From Cellulomonas hominis (GTDB lineage: Bacteria > Actinomycetota > Actinomycetes > Actinomycetales > Cellulomonadaceae), in contig NZ_CABEGA010000048.1 in NCBI RefSeq assembly GCF_901521055.1, forward strand, positions 1 to 33,853: 33,853 nt of DNA, written 5' to 3'. Positions 15,328-23,092 of the stretch are shown in pieces. The notes beneath the pieces were generated by a model. That model was not told the DNA's origin. It saw only the letters and a program-made list of their open reading frames with translations, and made no database searches. Both the position numbers and the translations under genes were made by a program. Positions within the stretch are counted from its first letter, which is position 1, and each line of letters starts with the position of its first letter.

Positions 15328-17027
15328 CGGGCCGCTCCTCGGGCCGTTGCCCGGGCCGGCCGCGGTGCTGTGGCGCGAGCCGGCCCCGTGCCGGGCCCGG
15401 GCTCCCGCGCGTCCAGGCGGCGGCGGTCCTGAGCGGTGCCGTCGCCGGTGGCCAGCCGTGCGCGCAGGGCCACCACGTCCGCAGCGTCGATCAGCTCGGC
15501 CTCCCCGGGCAGGAACCGGCGCAGGCGGTCGGCGGCGTACCGCGCGACGTCGCCCGCGTGCCGCAGGCGTCCCAGCCGGAGGAGCGTCTCGGCCTGGACG
15601 ACCCGCAGCGAGAAGACGAGGACGTACGCCTCGCACCCCTGCCGGAGCAGGTCGTCGCAGAAGGTCCCCGCAGCCGTGACGAACGCCGCCGCGCTCTGGT
15701 CCTGGAGCCGGGCGACCTCCCGGGCGCGGTCCGCGACCCCGACCGGGTGCACGGGGCCGGTGGCGTCGGCGCCCGCGGCCGGACCCAGCAGCTGCTGCGA
15801 CGCACGCTCCCACCGGCCGGCGAGCGTCGGGGACCCGCGGTGCGCGGGGGCGGCGGCGTCTTCCGTGCCCGTGCGGCGCCCGGGCGGCACGCTCGCGCGC
15901 CACCTGGAGCCCATGGTCCGCGCGACCTCGTCGAGCACGCCCGCCGCCGCGGCGGCACCGCCCGCGGCGCCCGGGGAGTCGTCCCGGCGCAGGCGCGAGA
16001 GCTCGGCCGTCGGCGCGGCCACCCGCCCCCGGCGCAGCCCGTCGAGCGCGAGCGACAGCCGCAGGGTCGCCGTGAGCACGGTCTCCTCCTGCGCCGCCCG
16101 CAGCGTCTCGGCGAGGGCGGCCTCCACCCGCGCGCGCACGGGGGCAGCGAGCGGGAGACCGGCGCGGCGGGTCTCGAGGGCGACGTGCACGCGCTCGAGG
16201 TGGCCGGACCGGCAGCGCGTGCCGGCGGGGCCGGCGTCGTCGCGGAGCGCATCGACGTCCAGCCACGCGCGCAGGAGGCGAGCGGCCGGCGTGCGGTCCT
16301 CGTCGAGCGCGCGCAGCCGCTCCCGCGCCCGGGACCTCACCGGCAGCGCCGCGCCCGTCCCCGTGCCCGCGACGACGAGGAGGAGGGCGGCGGCGGTCAC
16401 GGCCCCGGCGACCGCGCCCCGGGTCCGCGCGAGAGCCGTCACAGCCGTGCTCCCCCGGAGGAGGGCCTCCTGGTCACTGGTTCTCAGCACGGAGCGCAGG
16501 GCGGACCCGAGCGAGGCGACCAGCGCGTCCGGGCCGCCCGGGGCGTCGGTCCTGCCGTCCGCCAGGCTCCCGTGCAGCCGCAGCAGGTCCAGCACGGCGG
16601 GGACGCCGGCACCGTCCGCGACGAGGCGACGCACGAGCGCACCGGTGAAGAGGGTGTCCGCGCGGTCGTCGCCGGCCCAGGCACGCACCGTCGCCCAGTC
16701 CCCCGCGCCGGCCAGCAGGGCGAGGTCGGCCGCACCGGGCGGCTCCCGCAGCGGCGCGCCGGCCGCCACGTACGCGCGGTAGTGCCCGTGCGCGGCTCGG
16801 GGGTCGTCGCGGGCAGCGAGCCGTGCGAGCCGGAGCCGGAGCGGCTGGCTGTGCCGGCACGGGCCGGCGTGCACGGCCTCCAGGTCCCGGACCGCCACCT
16901 CGGCCGCCGCGAGCACCCCCGGGCTCGCCCCCGCGCCCGGGTGCCCGTCCGAGCCGGGGTGCTCGTCGGAGCCCGGCGTGCAGAGGTCGAGCGCGCGCAC
17001 GGCGGCGCGGGTGGACGTGGTGCTCAT
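15324..17027 (-). CDS. Unrecognised 567-residue protein of the glycopolymer region
   Basis: I do not recognise this protein. It is rich in Ala, Arg, Leu and Asp, and mostly looks alpha-helical, with short amphipathic helices between about residues 60 and 200 (for example AGDWATVRAWAGD) resembling degenerate helical repeats. One hydrophobic stretch (about 204-229) could span a membrane. The C-terminal part is again helical (AADVVALRARLATGDG), and the last 30 residues are Arg/Pro/Ala-rich. Coding is supported by ATG 17027 with GGGAG 7 bases upstream and by the ATGA overlap with the downstream glycosyltransferase. It could be a scaffold or accessory protein of polymer assembly; that is context only. 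Long frames on the other strand over the same bases lack such start signals. Confidence 0.7.
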   Translation of the reverse strand: MSTTSTRAAVRALDLCTPGSDEHPGSDGHPGAGASPGVLAAAEVAVRDLEAVHAGPCRHSQPLRLRLARLAARDDPRAAHGHYRAYVAAGAPLREPPGAADLALLAGAGDWATVRAWAGDDRADTLFTGALVRRLVADGAGVPAVLDLLRLHGSLADGRTDAPGGPDALVASLGSALRSVLRTSDQEALLRGSTAVTALARTRGAVAGAVTAAALLLVVAGTGTGAALPVRSRARERLRALDEDRTPAARLLRAWLDVDALRDDAGPAGTRCRSGHLERVHVALETRRAGLPLAAPVRARVEAALAETLRAAQEETVLTATLRLSLALDGLRRGRVAAPTAELSRLRRDDSPGAAGGAAAAAGVLDEVARTMGSRWRASVPPGRRTGTEDAAAPAHRGSPTLAGRWERASQQLLGPAAGADATGPVHPVGVADRAREVARLQDQSAAAFVTAAGTFCDDLLRQGCEAYVLVFSLRVVQAETLLRLGRLRHAGDVARYAADRLRRFLPGEAELIDAADVVALRARLATGDGTAQDRRRLDAREPGPGTGPARATAPRPARATARGAAR

Positions 17028-17082
17028 GGTGCTGCTCCCGGGGCGCGAGGCCCGGCTCGGCGGACGCGCGCCGACCGGGACG

Positions 17083-18705
17083 TCAGACGAGGACATGCGA
17101 CTGCGGGGGTCCGAAGAACAGCAGCTCACCGGTGGCGAGGACCTCGTCGTCGGTGATCTGCCACGTGTGCGCGTCACGGCCGGACCGGACCTGGACGAAG
17201 TTGAACCGGTCGGCCGAGTACACCCGGCCACCCGCCGCCACGACCCGGCGCAGCATGCCGGTGTCCTCGCCCCGCGCGACCTCGGGGAACCGCGCGGCGG
17301 CCGCGACCTCGCGACGGCACACGATGGTCGGGCCGGCGACGAGGTCGGTGTAGCGGTGCTCCCGGTCCCCGAACCGGAGCACGGTCGCCCCGGACCTCCG
17401 CAGGTGCACGTGGTGCGCCTGCTTGCCGACGAGGTCCGCGTCCGCGTACGCGAGCGCCCGGGCCTGGTCGGCGAGGTAGTGCTCGCCGTACAGGTCGTCG
17501 TCGTCGAGCTTCGCGACGACCGGTGCGTCCGCCACGGCGACGAGCCGGTTCAGGCAGGCGCCCAGCGGGACGGTGCGATCGGCCGTGAGCAGGACGACCT
17601 CCTCGATGCCGAGCTCGCGGCACCGCCGCCGCAGGGCGTGCTCGCGGGCGACGAAGCCGTGGGTGAGGAGCGCGAGCTGGACGCGCACGCCGCGCTGCGA
17701 CGCCACGGTCCGCAGGATTTGCTCGAGCTGGGCCGCCCGGTGGGTCGACACCAGGGCGGTGACGTACGGGTCGCGGGCTGCGTCCCCCTCGCGCAGGCCG
17801 ACGTCGGCGAGCACCCGCCGCGCCCGAGCGCCGTACGTGTGCTCGCGCCAGATCCGCCGTTGGGCGAGGTGGACGGTCCGGTCGCGCAGCTGCGGCGAGT
17901 TCAGGGCACCACGCAGCACGAGCGCCGCCTCGTCGGCGTCCCGTGCCCGGAGCACCTCGCCGGGCTCGAGCGGGCCGGCAGCGGCGGCACCGGTGACGAC
18001 GACCGTCCCGCGCGCGCTGTGCTCCAGGACGGTGCGGACCGCGGCCGGGCCCCCGTCCTGCCCGGGGACCAGCACGACCGGGTGCTCGCGTCCCGCGCCG
18101 GGACCGCCGGCGGCGCGCGCCGGGCTGTGCAGCACGGGCTGGACGGCAGGCGGGAGGACCCCGACCCGCGCGTGCCCGAGCGCGCGGCGGTAGCGCTCCG
18201 CGCGCGTCGCGTCCGCCGCGTAGACCCTGTCGAAGCTCGCGGCGGCCCCGACGAGCGGCGCCTCGCGCTCGTCGGTGTCCCAGAGGACCGTCGGCGTCCC
18301 GGTGCCGCGGCACGCGTCCAGCAGCTGCGCGAGCGCGGCGCCGGGCGCGGACGAGCCCAGGAGCTGATCCCGCCACCGGTGCGCAGCGCCGCTCGGGGAG
18401 GAACCGACCACGAGCAGGTCCAGCGGCGGCGGGCCGGCCCCCTCCGCGCCGGCCGTCGTCGGCGACGGCACGACGACGTGCCACTCGTGCCCGAGCGCGA
18501 GGTGCAGGTGGTCGTCGGCGACCACGCCGACGACCAGACCCGGCGTCGCCGGAGAGCGTTCGGGGCGCGAGGGCGGGGCGGCACCGGCCCGTCGGCGGTC
18601 GCGGAAGCGACGCACCTGCGCCACGCCACCGCGGCGCAGGTGCCAGAGGCCGGCCCGCGCGACGGCGAGCCGGCCGCCCCCCGCCGGGCGCTCCGGAGCG
18701 GTCAC
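17083..18705 (-). CDS. Two-domain glycosyltransferase: CgeB-like N-terminus and GT2 C-terminus
   Basis: This 540-residue cytoplasmic glycosyltransferase belongs to the surface-polymer cluster. Residues about 55-300 resemble the CgeB/GT4-like fold and end in the family's characteristic segment RRIWREHTYGARARRVL (about 283-299). Residues about 313-540 are a GT2 domain with VSTHRAAQLEQIL and the donor/metal motif AKLDDDDLYGEHYL (398-411). The first 50 residues are basic and not conserved. Start GTG 18705 overlaps the stop of the upstream dehydrogenase as GTGA; the frame continues open through that gene but is then only a shadow. The sugar donor and acceptor cannot be told. The 55-base gap to the next gene still allows cotranscription. 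Confidence 0.85.
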   Translation of the reverse strand: MTAPERPAGGGRLAVARAGLWHLRRGGVAQVRRFRDRRRAGAAPPSRPERSPATPGLVVGVVADDHLHLALGHEWHVVVPSPTTAGAEGAGPPPLDLLVVGSSPSGAAHRWRDQLLGSSAPGAALAQLLDACRGTGTPTVLWDTDEREAPLVGAAASFDRVYAADATRAERYRRALGHARVGVLPPAVQPVLHSPARAAGGPGAGREHPVVLVPGQDGGPAAVRTVLEHSARGTVVVTGAAAAGPLEPGEVLRARDADEAALVLRGALNSPQLRDRTVHLAQRRIWREHTYGARARRVLADVGLREGDAARDPYVTALVSTHRAAQLEQILRTVASQRGVRVQLALLTHGFVAREHALRRRCRELGIEEVVLLTADRTVPLGACLNRLVAVADAPVVAKLDDDDLYGEHYLADQARALAYADADLVGKQAHHVHLRRSGATVLRFGDREHRYTDLVAGPTIVCRREVAAAARFPEVARGEDTGMLRRVVAAGGRVYSADRFNFVQVRSGRDAHTWQITDDEVLATGELLFFGPPQSHVLV

Positions 18706-20000
18706 CGCCACGACCCCCTCGTGTCGATGACCGTCGCGTCGGCCGCCCCGAGGCGTCGGGGGTCCGTGGCACGGAACGCCGCGTGGTCGACGAGCAGCAG
18801 GACGACGTCCGCCCCGGCCACCGCGGACCGCAGCGGGCGGAGGGACACGTGGGGCGCCGCACGCAGCCGGGGCGGGAGGACGTCGACATGGGGCTCGACC
18901 ACGTCGATCAGCGCGTGCGGCAGCAGCTCCGCGAGCTGCTCGACGACGTCGACCGCGGGCGACTCGCGCAGGTCGTCGATGTCCGCCTTGTAGGCGAGGC
19001 CGAGCGCGGCGATGCGCGGCCGCTCGACGCCCCGGACGGCATCGGCCACGCGGTCGACGACGGTGCCGGGCTGGGCGTCGTTCACCTGGCGCGCCGCACG
19101 GATCAACGGGGTCCGCCCGGGTGCTGCGGACACGAGGAACCAGGGGTCGACGGCGATGCAGTGGCCGCCCACGCCCGGGCCGGGCCGCAGGACGTCCACG
19201 CGGGGGTGGCGGTTCGCGAGCTCGATGACCTCCCACACGTCGACGTCCAGGTCCGCCGCCACGAGCGAGAGCTCGTTGGCGAAGGCGACGTTCACGTCCC
19301 GGAAGGAGTTCTCGACGAGCTTGGAGAGCTCGGCGGTGACGGAGTCCGTCAGCGCGATCTCGCCCCGGCAGAAGGTCGCGTACACGTCGCGGGCGCGCCG
19401 GGCGGCCTCGGGCGTGATCCCACCGGCGACCCGGTCGTTGGTGACCAGCTCCACCATCACCCGGCCCGGCAGCACGCGCTCCGGGCAGTACGCGACGTGC
19501 ACCGTCGGTCGGCCGTCGTCGCCGTCGCCGCCGACGCTCAGGTCGGGACGCTCGGCCTGCAGCCGGCCCGCGAGGCGGAGGGTGGTCCCGGGCGGAGAGG
19601 TGGACTCCAGGACGACGAGCTCCCCGCCGCGCAGCCGCGGGGCGATGCCGCCGAGGGCCGCGTCGACGCAGCCGAGGTCCGCGGTGCGGTCGGCACGGAG
19701 CGGGGTCGGCACCGCCACGACGTACACGTCGGCCGCCGGCGTCTCGCGCTGGGCCCTGAGCCGCCCCTGGGCGACGGCACCGGCCAGTGCGCTCCCGAGG
19801 TCCGGCTCCACGAAGGGGACGAGCCCGCCGTTGACCGCGTCCACGACGCGGGGGTCGACGTCGACACCGATCACGTCGGCGCCGTGCGTCGCCGCGACCA
19901 CCGCCGTCGGCAGGCCGACGTAGCCGAGCCCGATCACCGCGATCCTCGTCCGCGCCGGGTGGCCGGCGCCCTCGCCGTGTGCAGAACGCGGGAATGTCAC
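18702..20000 (-). CDS. wecC: UDP-N-acetyl-D-mannosamine dehydrogenase (WecC-like)
   Basis: This 432-residue NAD-dependent nucleotide-sugar 6-dehydrogenase probably makes UDP-ManNAcA. The Rossmann motif GLGYVGLP is at 24-31. AYCPERVLPGR (170-180) is followed by a central helix with ENSFRDVNVAFANELS (230-245). The catalytic Cys281 lies in GPGVGGHCIAVDPWFL. The CPERVLPG and HCIAVDPWF forms favour the ManNAc/GlcNAc type over UDP-glucose dehydrogenase, though related substrates are possible. The start is GTG 20000, with AAAGG about 6 bases upstream. The enzyme would supply an acidic aminosugar for the polymer built by the downstream glycosyltransferases. The 2-epimerase that makes UDP-ManNAc is not in the window. 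Confidence 0.88.
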   Translation of the reverse strand: MTFPRSAHGEGAGHPARTRIAVIGLGYVGLPTAVVAATHGADVIGVDVDPRVVDAVNGGLVPFVEPDLGSALAGAVAQGRLRAQRETPAADVYVVAVPTPLRADRTADLGCVDAALGGIAPRLRGGELVVLESTSPPGTTLRLAGRLQAERPDLSVGGDGDDGRPTVHVAYCPERVLPGRVMVELVTNDRVAGGITPEAARRARDVYATFCRGEIALTDSVTAELSKLVENSFRDVNVAFANELSLVAADLDVDVWEVIELANRHPRVDVLRPGPGVGGHCIAVDPWFLVSAAPGRTPLIRAARQVNDAQPGTVVDRVADAVRGVERPRIAALGLAYKADIDDLRESPAVDVVEQLAELLPHALIDVVEPHVDVLPPRLRAAPHVSLRPLRSAVAGADVVLLLVDHAAFRATDPRRLGAADATVIDTRGSWR

Positions 20001-20107
20001 GGTCGACCTTTCGCAGGGACGTGCCGGCGCCTCCGTGCCGGCTCATCCCCGGACGACCACGACAGCATTTCTCGATGTCGCCCGTGCGGGTGAGGACCAA
20101 GGTCCCG

Positions 20108-21175
20108 TCATTCCACCACGGGGGACAGCATGTCGAGGTGCTCGGCGTGCGCCCGGACGTGTTCTCCGGCCGTTCCGGCATTCACCGCCGCCATCAGCCC
20201 CGCGAGCGCGGGACGGTCCAGCACCACGATGCTCTGCGCGCCGTCCGGGCTCCGCCCCGTGCCGTCGGTCGGCACGGTCAGGAACGTCACGTCCGTCGAC
20301 GCCAGGTCCTGCACGCGGGCCCGGAGGTCCGCCATCACGCCGTCGTCCAGGCCCTCGTCGGTCGCGACGGAGTCCCCGACCGCCCGGAGGAACGGCACCG
20401 CGGTGAGCGGGTTCGAGAGGGTGCCCTCGTTGCGGGTGCGCGCGACCATGGCACGCACCCACGCCTGCTGACGCTGCACGCGGTCGAAGTCCCCCCGGGC
20501 CAGGGTCGTGCGCTCCCGGACCCACCGCAGCGCCTGCTCCCCGGTGAGGAGTTGCTGCTTGCCGGCGGGCACGGTGGTGCCGGCGGCCTCGAGGTCCTGC
20601 TCGAGCGTGATCCGGACACCGCCGAGCGCGTCCGTGATCGCCGCGAACGAGGTGAAGTCCGCCACCGCGAAGTGGTCGATGCGCACGTCGGTGAGCTGCT
20701 CGACCGTGTGGATCATCAGCGACGGGCCGCCGTAGGAGAACGCCGCGTTGAGCTTGCCCTCACCGTGGCCGGGGATGTCGACCCACGCGTCCCGCGGCAG
20801 CGACATGACGTAGGCGGCCCCGCCCTCCGCCGGGAGGTGGACCAGCATGATCGTGTCGGTGCGCTGCGCCCCGGCGTGCCAGAGGCTCGGGTCGCCCGCC
20901 GAGATGCGACTGTCGGAGCCGAGCACGAGCAGGTTCATCGGCGCCGCGCCCGGCTCCGCCGCGGCCGGCGGGGCGGCCGGATCCGGCCGGGACGGCAGTG
21001 CCTCGAACGGGTCGTCCAGCTTCTCGACCCGTCCGCTCAGCCACTGCTGGACGCCCCAGACACCGCCCACGGCAAGGAGCCCGAGGCCGAGAAGAAGGCC
21101 CACGCTGACGAGCAACGCCCGCCGGCTGCGACGTCGACGGACGCCCGCTGGATCGCGATGGCGGGTAAATGACAT
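20108..21175 (-). CDS. LytR-CpsA-Psr (LCP) family wall-polymer ligase
   Basis: This membrane-anchored enzyme of 355 residues should transfer a lipid-linked glycopolymer to peptidoglycan outside the cell. A basic N-terminus is followed by one transmembrane helix (about 20-42), a Pro/Ala linker, and the LCP domain. Its signatures are LLVLGSDSR (82-90), RTDTIMLVHL (105-114), SLPRDAWVDIPG (125-136), and a HFAVADF segment followed by the LGGV motif. The C-terminal part is a short LytR_C-like extension. ATG 21175 is preferred over the open frame to 21253 because a TAGGAT -10 element ends 7 bases before it. It heads the glycopolymer region; the 107-base gap to wecC leaves it open whether they share one transcript. 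Confidence 0.92.
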   Translation of the reverse strand: MSFTRHRDPAGVRRRRSRRALLVSVGLLLGLGLLAVGGVWGVQQWLSGRVEKLDDPFEALPSRPDPAAPPAAAEPGAAPMNLLVLGSDSRISAGDPSLWHAGAQRTDTIMLVHLPAEGGAAYVMSLPRDAWVDIPGHGEGKLNAAFSYGGPSLMIHTVEQLTDVRIDHFAVADFTSFAAITDALGGVRITLEQDLEAAGTTVPAGKQQLLTGEQALRWVRERTTLARGDFDRVQRQQAWVRAMVARTRNEGTLSNPLTAVPFLRAVGDSVATDEGLDDGVMADLRARVQDLASTDVTFLTVPTDGTGRSPDGAQSIVVLDRPALAGLMAAVNAGTAGEHVRAHAEHLDMLSPVVE

Positions 21176-21255
21176 GGCCCCGATCCTACGCAACGATCTA
21201 CCAGGCAAGAATGCCGGGCCCGCGCGGGACAAATCGCCGAACAATGCGGACAAAT
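21175..21255 (-). promoter_or_regulatory. LCP gene promoter with three phased upstream repeats
   Basis: On the minus strand TAGGAT (21188-21183) lies 7 bases before the ATG, a leaderless layout. Upstream, on the plus strand, GACAAAT (21228-21234), GAACAAT (21239-21245) and GACAAAT (21249-21255) repeat at 11 and 10 bp. Such helically phased direct repeats are typical of activator binding, for example by OmpR-type regulators. The stretch is also clearly more AT-rich than its surroundings. Confidence 0.5.
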
Positions 21256-21292
21256 ATTCGGATCACATCGCCCACCACCGCGAAACGCACGC

Positions 21293-21322
21293 GGCCCGGC
21301 ACCCCCGCAGGGGTACCGGGCC
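21293..21322 (-). terminator. Hairpin terminator of the che operon
   Basis: GGCCCGG-ACCCC pairs with GGGGT-CCGGGCC, with one mismatch and the loop CGCA. It lies 19 bases after the stop of the last che gene, and GTGCGTTTC follows on the minus strand. Confidence 0.7.
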
Positions 21323-21341
21323 GGTCGCGGCGCGCCTGGCG

Positions 21342-21830
21342 TCAGATCACCAGCACCGACGCGGTGCCCTTGCCGTAGCCGGAGACCTCGACCTCCAGGT
21401 CGAGGCGGCGGACGTACGCCAGGACCCACTGCGCGACGTCGGCGGGCAGCGGCTCGCGCGGGGCGTACCACTGGTCGAGCTTGAGGTGCGGGGCGTCGCC
21501 GACGTTGAACAGCGCGGCGGTGACGTTGAGGATCTCCCCCGCGTTCTCGGCGAGCGCCGGCGGCAGCTGCTCCTCCTCGGCCGCGGCCCGCGAGGTGGCG
21601 GCCGGGACGAGGGCGATCGACGCACCGAGGTGCGCGGCGAGCGGCAGGTCGAACAGCACGATGGCCGACAGCTTCATCAGCCGGTCGACGTACACGCCGA
21701 CGAGCGCGCCGCCGTTCAGCACCGGGTCGACCATGGGGCCGCCCGTGGCGACCTCCACGTCGCGGCCGATCAGGCCCTCCCAGTGCTCGCGGACCTCCTT
21801 GGCGGAGGGCAGGGGCGTGGCGTCGCTCAT
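21342..21830 (-). CDS. CheX-like chemotaxis protein (divergent)
   Basis: This 162-residue soluble protein is encoded at the end of the che operon. It has a CheC/CheX-type helix with the ExxN pair (Glu99, Asn102 in ENAGEILNVTAALFN), the pair that dephosphorylates CheY-P in that family. Other segments (GGALVGVYVDR, AIVLFDLPLAAHLG) fit the alternating beta/alpha pattern, but overall similarity is weak and the catalytic role is inferred. ATG 21830 overlaps the stop of the preceding cheY as ATGA, so each of the two CheY genes in the operon is followed by a CheX-like gene. Alternatives are a CheC-like adaptor or a non-catalytic partner of the second CheY. Confidence 0.7.
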   Translation of the reverse strand: MSDATPLPSAKEVREHWEGLIGRDVEVATGGPMVDPVLNGGALVGVYVDRLMKLSAIVLFDLPLAAHLGASIALVPAATSRAAAEEEQLPPALAENAGEILNVTAALFNVGDAPHLKLDQWYAPREPLPADVAQWVLAYVRRLDLEVEVSGYGKGTASVLVI

Positions 21831-22189
21831 GCGAGCACCGGCTCGATGGCCTCGCGGAACGTGTCCGCGGTGAACGGCTTGGCGATGAGGAACAGCGCGC
21901 CGGCCTCGTCGGCCATCGTGCGCATCTCGTCGGAGCCCTCCGAGGTCACGAAGCCGAACGGGGTGCCGAAGCCCTCGGCACGCAGGGCGCGCAGCAGGTC
22001 GATGCCCGTGAGGTTCGGCATGTTCCAGTCCGACAGCACGACGTCGGGCTCCTGGGCGCGGACGGCCTCGAGCGCCTCGGCGCCGTCGGCCGCCTCGCGG
22101 ACGTCCCAGTCGTAGCCAGCCTGGCGCAGCGTGCGGATCACGATCTGCCGCATCACACGGCTGTCGTCGGCGATGAGCACGTTGATCAT
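21827..22189 (-). CDS. cheY: CheY-like single-domain response regulator (second copy)
   Basis: This 120-residue receiver domain has no output domain. The acidic pair Asp8-Asp9 (IADDS), phospho-acceptor Asp54 (LSDWNMP), Thr82 (FVTSEGS) and Lys104 (IAKPF) are all present. It would carry the signal to the flagellar switch or act as a phosphate sink. Two starts are possible. ATG 22189 has GAAGGGA 10 bases upstream; GTG 22198 would put the site almost on top of the start. The preceding cheX ends about 70 bases upstream, the largest gap inside the operon. The stop overlaps the CheX-like gene as ATGA. Confidence 0.92.
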   Translation of the reverse strand: MINVLIADDSRVMRQIVIRTLRQAGYDWDVREAADGAEALEAVRAQEPDVVLSDWNMPNLTGIDLLRALRAEGFGTPFGFVTSEGSDEMRTMADEAGALFLIAKPFTADTFREAIEPVLA

Positions 22190-22259
22190 GCTCGTCACTT
22201 CCCTTCGGTGTCAGCGGTCGCGGCGGGGGCCGCGGGGTGCAGGGGGTGGTGCAGCGGGT

Positions 22260-22712
22260 TCACTGGAACAGCCAGACCACGACGAGGATCGCGTGGCCGC
22301 GCCAGTCGAGCCGCAGCTCGTGCGAGAGGGAGCCGCCGGCGACGTCCGGGAGCTCGGTGGCGACCTGGGGCAGGCCCAGGGTGCCCTGGGACGGCAGCAG
22401 CGCCTTGATGTTGCCGCCGACCACGTTCGCGACCTCGCCGAAGGCGTCGTCGAGGTCCTCGGGGCCGACGGGCTCGTCCGCACCCATGCGCAGCAGCGCG
22501 CGGGTGAGCTCGTGCGCGGTGGCCAGGTCGGTGGTGACGGCGGCCCGGCCGGCGAGCTCGCCGTGGACGTCCACCCAGGCGACCAGCGGGTCGGTGACCG
22601 GGGGCAGCTCGCCCTCCCAGGGGCGCAGGTAGCCGACCTCCCCGTCGATCATGGCCGCGAACACCTCCTCGGCGATCGCGTACACCTGGTCCTGCTCGAC
22701 GACGGCGGTCAT
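22260..22712 (-). CDS. cheX: Chemotaxis phosphatase CheX
   Basis: This 150-residue CheX-family protein probably dephosphorylates CheY-P and helps end the signal. The active helix carries Glu93 and Asn96 in DDAFGEVANVVGGN, followed by the IKALLP segment typical of CheX. The rest shows the family's alternating strands (DPLVAWVDVHG, GHAILVVVWLF). ATG 22712 overlaps the stop of the preceding cheY as ATGA. The open frame further upstream is a shadow of that cheY. Confidence 0.85.
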   Translation of the reverse strand: MTAVVEQDQVYAIAEEVFAAMIDGEVGYLRPWEGELPPVTDPLVAWVDVHGELAGRAAVTTDLATAHELTRALLRMGADEPVGPEDLDDAFGEVANVVGGNIKALLPSQGTLGLPQVATELPDVAGGSLSHELRLDWRGHAILVVVWLFQ

Positions 22713-23092
22713 ACGGTCTCCTCGGCGGGGACGAGCCCGAGCAGGTCGAGCTTGTCGCGGATGGCATCGGGGGTGAACGGCTTGATCAGGTACTCGTGGG
22801 CGCCCGCCGCCAGCGCGCGCACGATCTGGCCGTGCTCGCTCTCGGTGGTGACCATCATCAGCGTGATGTTCCGCCACAGCGGGTTGGCGCGGACCTTCGT
22901 GACGAACGTCAGCCCGTCCATCACCGGCATGTTCCAGTCGATGCAGGCCAGGTCGACCTCGCCCTCCTGGTCCAGGACGTCGAGGGCCTGCTGACCGTCG
23001 CCGGCCTGGAGCGTGGTGAAGCCCAGCTCCTCCAGTGCGCCCGCGACGATGCGCCGCATCGTCCGCGAGTCGTCGATGACCAGGGCTCTCAT
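22709..23092 (-). CDS. cheY: CheY-like single-domain response regulator (first copy)
   Basis: This 127-residue receiver domain carries Asp7-Asp8 (VIDDSR), phospho-acceptor Asp52 (CIDWNMPVMDG), Thr82/Thr83 (MMVTTES) and Lys104 (YLIKPF). It follows cheR directly, with ATG 23092 overlapping the cheR stop as ATGA. It differs clearly from the second CheY, so the pair is not a recent duplication. One of the two is probably the motor-binding CheY; sequence alone does not show which. Confidence 0.93.
   Translation of the reverse strand: MRALVIDDSRTMRRIVAGALEELGFTTLQAGDGQQALDVLDQEGEVDLACIDWNMPVMDGLTFVTKVRANPLWRNITLMMVTTESEHGQIVRALAAGAHEYLIKPFTPDAIRDKLDLLGLVPAEETV

Noticed and set aside
12511..15432. 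Long open frame on the plus strand (973 codons) across the tRNA-Phe gene and the GT2/CDP-glycerol transferase gene
   Set aside because: It begins inside tRNA-Phe, its translation is Arg/His/Pro/Val-rich without a recognisable domain, and the minus strand encodes clear enzyme motifs. High GC keeps antisense frames open.
15558..17156. Plus-strand frame of 532 codons opposite the unrecognised 567-residue protein
   Set aside because: It has no ribosome site, is Arg/Gly/His-rich, and conflicts with the ATGA-coupled minus-strand gene. This is the least certain of the strand decisions.
17083..20181. One continuous minus-strand frame of 1032 codons
   Set aside because: Its first half is antiregister to the WecC-like gene and has no protein-like composition. 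The real protein starts at GTG 18705, where a GTGA overlap marks the junction.
22195..22767. Minus-strand frame of 190 codons overlapping cheX
   Set aside because: It is a +1-type shadow of cheX; the translation is Arg/Pro/Gly-rich and lacks CheX motifs.
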